Positions 33,268 through 39,308 of a stretch of 40,352 nt of DNA are shown piece by piece. Every line of letters begins with the position of its first letter. Within the stretch, counting starts at the first letter, position 1. The translations under genes were made by a program, and so were the position numbers. A model generated the notes under the pieces. That model saw nothing but the letters and a program-made list of their open reading frames with translations, was not told where the DNA came from and did no database searches. Source of the DNA: Neisseria elongata subsp. elongata (GTDB taxonomy: Bacteria > Pseudomonadota > Gammaproteobacteria > Burkholderiales > Neisseriaceae); the NCBI RefSeq assembly GCF_900113545.1, contig NZ_FOPS01000015.1, positions 1 through 40,352 on the forward strand, written 5' to 3'.

Positions 33268-36200
33268 TTATTTCAACCTCTCCCACTCCTTCAACAACCT
33301 CTTCACCGACACCGGATACGGCGTCTTCAACTCCTGTGCAAACAGCGACACTCTCAATTCTTCAATCATCCATTTAAACGCGGCGAGGTCGTCTGAAACG
33401 GGTAGTCCTTGTTTCACTAAGCCGTCGGTTTTTTCCTGCCACATCTGTTCCAATTCTTGAATATCGGCTTCGCGGGCTGCGTCGCAGGCGGGGTTGCCGC
33501 TGTATTTTTCAAGGCGCAGGGTCATGGCTTTGAGGTAGATGGGCAGGCGCGGCCATTGTGCCCATGGAGTATGGCTGGCAAAGCCGGCAGCGAGTAGGGT
33601 TTGCAGGCGTTGGCGCAGGAGGTGGGTGAGCGGGTGTTTGCCGAGTTTGCCGTTCAGTTCGGCGTAGGCAGCGGCGGTTTCCTGCAGGTAGCGGCTGAGG
33701 GATTCTTTGACGGCGGGCAGGCGGCTGCGGGCGCGTTTGATTTGTTCTTTGAAGGCTTTTTCGTTGCGCGGCAGCTCGTCTTCGCCGATAAAGGCGCGGT
33801 CGCAGACGGCTTGGGTGAGGTCGTCGCGCAGGGTATCGGCGTTGATGTGTTTGAGCAACATGGCGGCTTGGGTGAAGCCTTGGATGCCTTTGTTCAGGTC
33901 TTTAACTTGTTCTTTTAGTTGTAGTTTCATGAGTTCGATGACGCCTAGCCTGTGGGCTTGTTCGGCGGCGGCAGATGTGTCGAACAGGCGCAGGGCGATG
34001 CGGCCGTCTTTTTCTTTTTGCAGGCCGAGGTAGCCGGTGAGCTGTTGTTTGCCGCGGGCGAATTTGATGGATTCGGGCAGGGTGCCGATGTCCCATGCGG
34101 TAACGTTGTCGCGCTCGAATTCTTGGGTGTTGTCGCGGAAGGTGGTGGCGGCAGCTTTGCCAAGTTGTTGTTTGATTTGGATTAAATCGCGCCCCATGGC
34201 TAATTCTTGCCCGCCGTCGTCGATGATGCGGAGGTTGAAATAGCAGTGTTCGGGCAGCCTGAACGCGGCCCATTCGTCTTGGTTGATTTGCTCCAGTATG
34301 CGGATGTCGCCTGCGGTTTTGGCGATGGCTTGGGCGAGCTGGGGCAGGATGGGGGCGTTGCGGTCGGGGTTTTGGCTTAAAAATTGGGTGATGAATTCGG
34401 GCACGGGCACGCAGATGCGGCGGATTTGTTTGGGCAGTATTTTGATTTGTAACTGAATTTTTTCGCGTATCATGCCGGGCACGAGCCATTCGAGGGCGGC
34501 GGGGCTGATGCGGTTGAGGACGGTGAGCGGCAGGGTGAGGGTAACGCCGTCGAGCGGGTGGTGCGGCTCGAAGCGGTAGCTGAGTTTGAATTTGCCGTCT
34601 GCGGTTTGCCAGTGTTTGGGGAATTGTTCTTCGGTGATGTGCGCGGCGGCGTGCTGCATGAGGTCGTCGCGGCTGAGGAACAACAGGCGCGGGTTGTCGC
34701 GCTCGGCGGTTTTGAGCCAGGCTTGGAAGGTGCGGATGTCGGCGAGGGGTTTTTCAGACGGCGTTTGGGGTTTCAGGCTGCCTGAAAGGCGTGTAGGTCG
34801 GATACTCGTATCCGACGTTTGTGCAGCGTCAAAAGTTTTGTCGGATTCAAGAATCCGACCTACGGTTTCAGGCTGCTTTTGGGCATGGTTTGCCTGACGA
34901 ACCATGCGGTAATTGGTCAAAACCAAGCCGTTGCGCGGGATTTGGTTTTCGTGTTGCCGCACAAAGCCTTGTTTTTGGAAAAATGCCGATGCGGCTTTGG
35001 ACACGTCTGCCGTTATGGTTTTGCCGCTGTCTGCCGATGGCAAAACGGCATTCAGCAGCGCGGTGGCAATACCTTGCCGCTGGTGGCTCGGGTCGGTAAA
35101 GAGACAGTTTAGGTGGCTTTGTTCGGGCTGGTATTCAATAAAACCGAGCATGCGCCCGTTATGCGTTGCCACGCGGACATTACCGCCGTCAATGCGTTTT
35201 TGCCAGAAATCGGCATTGTCCGCGCCTTGCAGCCATGCGTTTTTTTCCTGCTCGCTGTAATGGCTGTTTGAAATATGTTTGACGGCGCGGCGGAATAATT
35301 CGGCAACGGCGGTGGCATCGCTAGTTGTGGCGGGGCGGATATGGGGTTTCAGGCTGCCTTTGAGGTCGTCTGAAACGCATGTAGGTCGGATTCTTGAATC
35401 CGACGTTTGTGCAGCGTCAAAAGTTTTGTCGGATTCAAGAATCCGACCTACGGTTTCAGGCTGCTTTTGGGCGTTTTGTTGGGTCGCGACCCAACCTACT
35501 TTGTTTTCAGACGGCGTTTGGGCTTCAGGTAGACGGCGCGACATGGCAATCAGGCGGGCTTCGCCGTCTTGTTCGGGTTCGTCGGTTTCGCCTGTTTCTT
35601 GGTAGCCGTTTTTCAGCCAGAAGGCGCGGCTTTGGGCGTTGCCTTCGGCGTAGCTTAGGATGATTTCGCGGTAGCCCAGCTCCGCCGCAACTGCCGCGAG
35701 TTTTTGCGCAATGGTGGTGCCGATGCCTGCGCCTTGGGCGGATTTGTCCACCATCAGCAAACCGAGCAACACGGTTTCTTTATCGGGATAGGCGAAGATG
35801 ATTTCCAGCGCGGCTTTCAGGCTGCCTTGCTGCCAGAAGCCGATGAAATGTTTGTTTTCGCGACGGGCAGCGGGCGGCAGGGCGGCAAGGCTGCGGGTGA
35901 GTTTGTCGCGCGTGAGCGGCTCGCCCAAGTGGCGGTAGTAGTCGGGCTGGCTTTGGCACAGGGCGTAGAGCGCGTCTAGGTCGGCGGCGGTAAGGGCGCG
36001 GGCGGTGAAGCCCTGCGGCGCGAGACGGGCGGCGTGGAACGGGGTTTCAGGCTGCCTTTGGGCTTTCAGGCTGCCTGAAAGTTCGTTTGCGCCATACACT
36101 CCGCCATCGCCCGCAACAAACACCGTTTCAGGCAGCCTTTGGTTGTAAAACTCAAACAAAATCTCATCGTCCACCAACACATCTTGGCGGCGCGATTTGT

Positions 36201-37311
36201 GTTCCAGCTCGGCGACTTCGCGGATCAGTTTTTGGTTGTGCACGAAAAACGGCGCGTTGAAACTGCCCATTTCTTGGGCGACCAATGCGCTGCGGATAAA
36301 GATTTCACGGGCTTCGGCGGGGGCGATTCTGCCGTAGGCGACGGGGCGGCGCGGCAGCACGGTCAGGCCATAAAGCGTAACGCGTTCGCTGGCGACGACT
36401 TCGCCGCGCTTTTGCTCCCAATGCGGCTCAAAATAATGATATTTCACCAAATGCGGCGCTTCCTGCTCAATCCATTCGGGCTGAATCGCCGCCACATCGC
36501 GCGCGTACAGGCGCGTGGTTTCGGTAAGCTCCGCCGCCATCACCCATTTGGGCTTGGATTTGAACAGCGCGGACGCGGGAAACAGATGAAAACGGCTGCC
36601 GCGCGCGCCCGTGTAATCGTTGCCGTCGGGCGATTTCATGCCGACATTGGCAATCAGCCCCGTGAGCAGGGCGCGGTGGATTTGCTCGTAACTGGCTTCT
36701 TTGGCGGCGCGGCGCTCGGCGCGGGCGTGTTTTTTGGCGAGCTCTTTTTGTTTCAGGCGGGCGGCAAGGTCGGCGGATTGGCTTGTAGGTCGGATACTGG
36801 TATCCGACATTTGGGCGGCACGGTTTTTGTCGGGTTCAGGTCGTCTGAACGCGCTTTCCTTGTCGGTCAAACCCATCTCAATCACAATCTGCGCCAACTG
36901 CGCGTGCAGCTCGCGCCATTCGCGCATCCGCAGGTGCGACAGGAAATACTGATGACACCACGCCACCATCTGGCGGTTCGACAAACCCTTGTCGCGCTCG
37001 CGTTGGAAGCTGTCCCAAATATTCAGGTAGGCGAGAAAATCCGACTGCTTGTCGGCAAAACGCTCATGCGCCTTGGCGGCGGCATCACGCGCTTCCAGCG
37101 GCCGTTCGCGCGGGTCTTGAATCGACAGCGCGGACGCAATCACCAATATTTCCGCCATGCAGTCGTGCTTCTTCGCCGCCAACAAAATGCGCGCGATTTT
37201 CGGGTCGATGGGCAGGCGCGCCATTTGTTCGCCGAGTTTGGTCAGGCGGTAGCGGGGAATATTGAATGAACGGGATTGCAGGCCGTCTGAAAGAATTTGG
37301 GTCTCTTGCAT
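33268..37311 (-). CDS. hrpA: HrpA C-terminal part with two nested GNAT acetyltransferase domains (split gene)
   Basis: A 1347-codon frame. It starts with the HrpA sequence that should follow the helicase core (NIPRYRLTKLGEQMARLPID, SALSIQDPRERPLEARDAAA), then LFPASALFKSKPKWVMAAEL and RRQDVLVDDEILFEFYNQRL. After residue about 395 two GNAT domains interrupt it. GNAT1 (about 433-592) has acetyl-CoA loop QGAGIGTTIAQKL; GNAT2 (about 656-804) has RQGIATALLNAV. HrpA resumes near residue 855 (IRTFQAWLKTAERDNPRLLF) and ends normally (FKWMIEELRVSLFAQEL). Linkers are translated palindromic repeats and DUS variants. The ATPase domains are missing and lie at 784-2178. ATG 37311 has no ribosome site and lies in breakpoint sequence, so expression is doubtful. 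Confidence 0.88.
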   Translation of the reverse strand: MQETQILSDGLQSRSFNIPRYRLTKLGEQMARLPIDPKIARILLAAKKHDCMAEILVIASALSIQDPRERPLEARDAAAKAHERFADKQSDFLAYLNIWDSFQRERDKGLSNRQMVAWCHQYFLSHLRMREWRELHAQLAQIVIEMGLTDKESAFRRPEPDKNRAAQMSDTSIRPTSQSADLAARLKQKELAKKHARAERRAAKEASYEQIHRALLTGLIANVGMKSPDGNDYTGARGSRFHLFPASALFKSKPKWVMAAELTETTRLYARDVAAIQPEWIEQEAPHLVKYHYFEPHWEQKRGEVVASERVTLYGLTVLPRRPVAYGRIAPAEAREIFIRSALVAQEMGSFNAPFFVHNQKLIREVAELEHKSRRQDVLVDDEILFEFYNQRLPETVFVAGDGGVYGANELSGSLKAQRQPETPFHAARLAPQGFTARALTAADLDALYALCQSQPDYYRHLGEPLTRDKLTRSLAALPPAARRENKHFIGFWQQGSLKAALEIIFAYPDKETVLLGLLMVDKSAQGAGIGTTIAQKLAAVAAELGYREIILSYAEGNAQSRAFWLKNGYQETGETDEPEQDGEARLIAMSRRLPEAQTPSENKVGWVATQQNAQKQPETVGRILESDKTFDAAQTSDSRIRPTCVSDDLKGSLKPHIRPATTSDATAVAELFRRAVKHISNSHYSEQEKNAWLQGADNADFWQKRIDGGNVRVATHNGRMLGFIEYQPEQSHLNCLFTDPSHQRQGIATALLNAVLPSADSGKTITADVSKAASAFFQKQGFVRQHENQIPRNGLVLTNYRMVRQANHAQKQPETVGRILESDKTFDAAQTSDTSIRPTRLSGSLKPQTPSEKPLADIRTFQAWLKTAERDNPRLLFLSRDDLMQHAAAHITEEQFPKHWQTADGKFKLSYRFEPHHPLDGVTLTLPLTVLNRISPAALEWLVPGMIREKIQLQIKILPKQIRRICVPVPEFITQFLSQNPDRNAPILPQLAQAIAKTAGDIRILEQINQDEWAAFRLPEHCYFNLRIIDDGGQELAMGRDLIQIKQQLGKAAATTFRDNTQEFERDNVTAWDIGTLPESIKFARGKQQLTGYLGLQKEKDGRIALRLFDTSAAAEQAHRLGVIELMKLQLKEQVKDLNKGIQGFTQAAMLLKHINADTLRDDLTQAVCDRAFIGEDELPRNEKAFKEQIKRARSRLPAVKESLSRYLQETAAAYAELNGKLGKHPLTHLLRQRLQTLLAAGFASHTPWAQWPRLPIYLKAMTLRLEKYSGNPACDAAREADIQELEQMWQEKTDGLVKQGLPVSDDLAAFKWMIEELRVSLFAQELKTPYPVSVKRLLKEWERLK
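34793..34863. repeat. 71-bp palindromic repeat, copy 1, inside hrpA
   Basis: Two inverted ends, each itself palindromic (GTAGGTCGGATACTCGTATC and GATTCAAGAATCCGACCTAC), around a core of about 20 bases. Nearly identical to the copy at 35381-35451. Read in frame on the minus strand as VGRILESDKTFDAAQTSDTS and onward. Flanked by an AGGCTGCCTGAA DUS (34775-34786). Resembles REP/MITE-like elements. Confidence 0.85.
35381..35451. repeat. 71-bp palindromic repeat, copy 2, inside hrpA
   Basis: Same structure as copy 1, differing at a few bases in the left end (TTCTTGAATC instead of TACTCGTATC). It lies in the linker between the two GNAT domains, is preceded by an AGGTCGTCTGAA DUS (35363-35374), and is also translated in frame. 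Confidence 0.85.
35478..35495. repeat. 18-bp perfect palindrome
   Basis: GTTGGGTCGCGACCCAAC, in the same GNAT1-GNAT2 linker, another small palindrome translated in frame. Confidence 0.7.
36785..36835. repeat. partial copy of the palindromic repeat
   Basis: One full palindromic end (GTAGGTCGGATACTGGTATC then CGAC) and a degenerate second end, followed by an AGGTCGTCTGAA DUS (36838-36849). Located inside the HrpA ratchet/OB region, translated as MSDTSIRPT. Confidence 0.65.
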
Positions 37312-37571
37312 GATGTGTTTCTGAAATAATGGTTTGAAATAACAGGCTGCTCAAACTTAGTGGCAATTACTTTTTAGGGTTTAGCGTGCGGAGGCATTGT
37401 AGGAATATCGTAGATTTTAGGCAATGGGCTTTCAGACGGCCTCCTATAAGCCCAGACGGCATTTGAAAAAGGAAATGCTGCCAGATGTGGAAATGACACT
37501 GAGTTGGCTGATCTGCCGTTATTTGAAATCCACCACCTGTTCAATCCAAAAGCCAACCGGAAAAATAAAAA
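37312..37571. other. breakpoint-side region with decayed sequence
   Basis: AT-rich spacer between the hrpA C-terminal start and a palindrome at 37572. It has one DUS (about 37429-37441). A start-less plus-strand frame (about 37457-37609) reads DTELADLPLFEIHHLFNPKA and continues through the palindrome to a TAA; this looks like the tail of a lost gene. No intact gene is visible. Confidence 0.4.
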
Positions 37572-37602
37572 GGAGCTGTCCCAAATAATCAGGACAACCC
37601 CC
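37572..37602. terminator. imperfect copy of the 2874-2903 palindrome
   Basis: GGAGCTGTCC and GGACAACCCC arms with a 10-base loop, near-identical to the hairpin at 2874-2903. Serves as terminator for pgpA (stop 37618) or is a mobile-element end. Confidence 0.55.
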
Positions 37603-37617
37603 ATTTTCTAAATCGAT

Positions 37618-38121
37618 TTAGGCAAATAACCAATGCAGTGCTTGCACGACTAAGATGGCATAAATAGCGGCAATCGCATCATCAAGCATGACACCCAATC
37701 CGCCTTTAATCTGACTATCCGCCCATTTCACCGGCTGTGGTTTTAAGATATCAAACAGCCGAAATAATAAGAAGGAAAGTAACCACCAACCCAGCCCTTG
37801 CGGCACGCAGGATAATACAAGGAGCATGGCGACAAATTCGTCCCAAACAATGCCGTGATGATCATGTGTTCCCAATTCCCGGCTCAAAATATCGCAAATC
37901 CGAACCCCAAGCAAAAACAGGGCAGCCGCTACAATCAGCAATGTCAGATGACTCATGCCCATGCCGAACAACAGGCCGGCAACAAAAATGGCAGGCAAGG
38001 TACCCACAGTACCCGGAGCACTTTTCGTCAAGCCTGTACCAAATCCAAAACCTAAAATACGGACTACACGGGCCGTCATCCATGACCATGACGGGATGAC
38101 GGCGTTTTGAGTTTGCGACAT
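37618..38121 (-). CDS. pgpA: phosphatidylglycerophosphatase A
   Basis: A 167-residue membrane phosphatase converting phosphatidylglycerol phosphate to phosphatidylglycerol. Family motifs: GFGTGLTKSAPGTVGTLPAI, the HDHHGIVWDEFVAMLL segment with catalytic acidic residues, FRLFDILKPQPVKWADSQIK, and GGLGVMLDDAIAAIYAI. Three or four helices. A single DUS lies upstream (about 38146-38157). Confidence 0.95.
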   Translation of the reverse strand: MSQTQNAVIPSWSWMTARVVRILGFGFGTGLTKSAPGTVGTLPAIFVAGLLFGMGMSHLTLLIVAAALFLLGVRICDILSRELGTHDHHGIVWDEFVAMLLVLSCVPQGLGWWLLSFLLFRLFDILKPQPVKWADSQIKGGLGVMLDDAIAAIYAILVVQALHWLFA

Positions 38122-38282
38122 AGATATTCCTTCCGTAAAAAATGTTTTTCAGACGGCCTCATATACTCAATCTGCCGACAAACAATATTTTGAGTATTGA
38201 GGAAAACGACGCTTCCGATTATAACTTTTTCAAGCCGCAAGACAATGACTATGGACAATATTCGCTTCTTTAAATCATCTTT

Positions 38283-38711
38283 TTAGAGGATTTCGAGTAC
38301 AAAATACGTTTTTAATTTTTCATACACCTCGTCATGAACATTGATACAGCCATTAGTCATAATTCGATCTGCAACCAACGGGGATCGAATGCGTTCCAAT
38401 CGACGCTCTGACGGCTTCAACGTCCAAACACGGTGCAAGGCAAACAAAAAGTCTTTTTCTTGTTTGAAGCCAATCACGTCGCCGCCATAACCGGCCTTTT
38501 CCGTACTGTATAGCTGCAGGTCAAACCGGCCTTTGGGTGTCGTTTTCCCAATCAACACAGGATGGCATTCCCTTGTATCAGCAAAACACAATTCGGCTTT
38601 ATCGGTATAGACAATTACTTTTTTACTTTGCATAAAAGTATCAATGCTGCCAGAAGCGGAAGCAGCAACGCTCGCCCCTGACAGCATTAACAAGCATAAA
38701 GCTTTTAACAT
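38283..38711 (-). CDS. YkuD-type L,D-transpeptidase-like secreted protein
   Basis: A 142-residue protein from ATG 38711 (a TTG directly before is the alternative). Signal peptide MLKALCLLMLSGASVAASAS. The mature part matches the L,D-transpeptidase fold: IGKTTPKGRFDLQLYS (the substrate-loop TP-x-G), H93 in FALHRVW, and catalytic Cys122 in TNGCINVHD. Such enzymes crosslink peptidoglycan or tether proteins to it. It is smaller than most LDTs and has no LysM or other binding domain. It starts 9 bases after the BamE-like lipoprotein and probably shares its transcript. Confidence 0.8.
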   Translation of the reverse strand: MLKALCLLMLSGASVAASASGSIDTFMQSKKVIVYTDKAELCFADTRECHPVLIGKTTPKGRFDLQLYSTEKAGYGGDVIGFKQEKDFLFALHRVWTLKPSERRLERIRSPLVADRIMTNGCINVHDEVYEKLKTYFVLEIL

Positions 38712-38720
38712 CAAACTGAC

Positions 38721-39236
38721 CTATTGCCGAATTTTCTGAGGAGCAGGCACTATCTCACGAATAATTACCTGAGGCTCAGCTTTGGGCTCTTTGGGAGGGC
38801 AAACCGCATCGGCCGGATAAACCGGATTCCAATGGAAACTCCGTGCAAATTTGTGCTTGTCATAAATAACTTTATATTGGCAAGTCGTAATATCTGGCAC
38901 GCCCGATGTATTATCTGGATCAGTACCTACACCCGGAGTATAAAAATGGAACAAATAATCCCATTCGCGCACACCGTATAATCCTTCATCATAGTGAGGG
39001 CGGCCTAAGATTTTATACACATCATCCTTAGTCAAACCGGGACGCATTTTGTCTAACTCTGCCTGGGTAGGGAAAGTACCCCGGTTTTTATTAAATGTCA
39101 GTGAGTAAGGTTTCGGGAAAACCGGATTATCTGTTGTGCCGTCGGCAGTAATCTTACTTTTGGTTGCACAAGCAGACAGAAGGCAAACAGCTGCCAATGC
39201 AGCACCCGTTTTTAACCATGAAGTACTTATTTTCAT
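38721..39236 (-). CDS. BamE/SmpA-like lipoprotein
   Basis: A 171-residue lipoprotein; lipobox LLSAC with lipid Cys at residue 23. The BamE/SmpA-OmlA pattern follows: NRGTFPTQAELDKMRPGLTK, DDVYKILGRPHYDEGLYGVR and EWDYLFHF. The C-terminal tail (EPQVIIREIVPAPQKIRQ) is Pro/charged rich. It lies 72 bases downstream of the trimeric adhesin on the same strand. BamE-type domains occur in TpgA, a periplasmic partner of the Acinetobacter trimeric adhesin AtaA, so a role in adhesin anchoring is plausible but inferred. True BamE is elsewhere in most genomes. Confidence 0.85.
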   Translation of the reverse strand: MKISTSWLKTGAALAAVCLLSACATKSKITADGTTDNPVFPKPYSLTFNKNRGTFPTQAELDKMRPGLTKDDVYKILGRPHYDEGLYGVREWDYLFHFYTPGVGTDPDNTSGVPDITTCQYKVIYDKHKFARSFHWNPVYPADAVCPPKEPKAEPQVIIREIVPAPQKIRQ

Positions 39237-39256
39237 ATATTCATCCTTTCGATTGT

Positions 39257-39297
39257 CGATTTCAGACGGCCTCTTATCTTACTGCCGTCTGAAATCG
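39257..39297 (-). terminator. inverted DUS pair after the adhesin gene
   Basis: CGATTTCAGACGGC (39257-39270) and GCCGTCTGAAATCG (39284-39297) with a 13-base loop, between the adhesin stop and the lipoprotein start. There is no strong T-run, so read-through into the lipoprotein gene is possible. Confidence 0.65.
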
Positions 39298-39308
39298 ATT
39301 TGATTAAC

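Noticed and set aside
34793-35451. Repeated palindromes considered as a CRISPR array
   Set aside because: Only two full copies more than 500 bases apart, each an inverted repeat, no regular spacers and no cas genes.
2167-37297. Inversion by recombination between the DUS copies seen at both hrpA breakpoints
   Set aside because: Both copies have the same orientation on the plus strand; recombination between direct repeats would delete, not invert, so this simple mechanism was set aside although the inversion itself remains the best reading.
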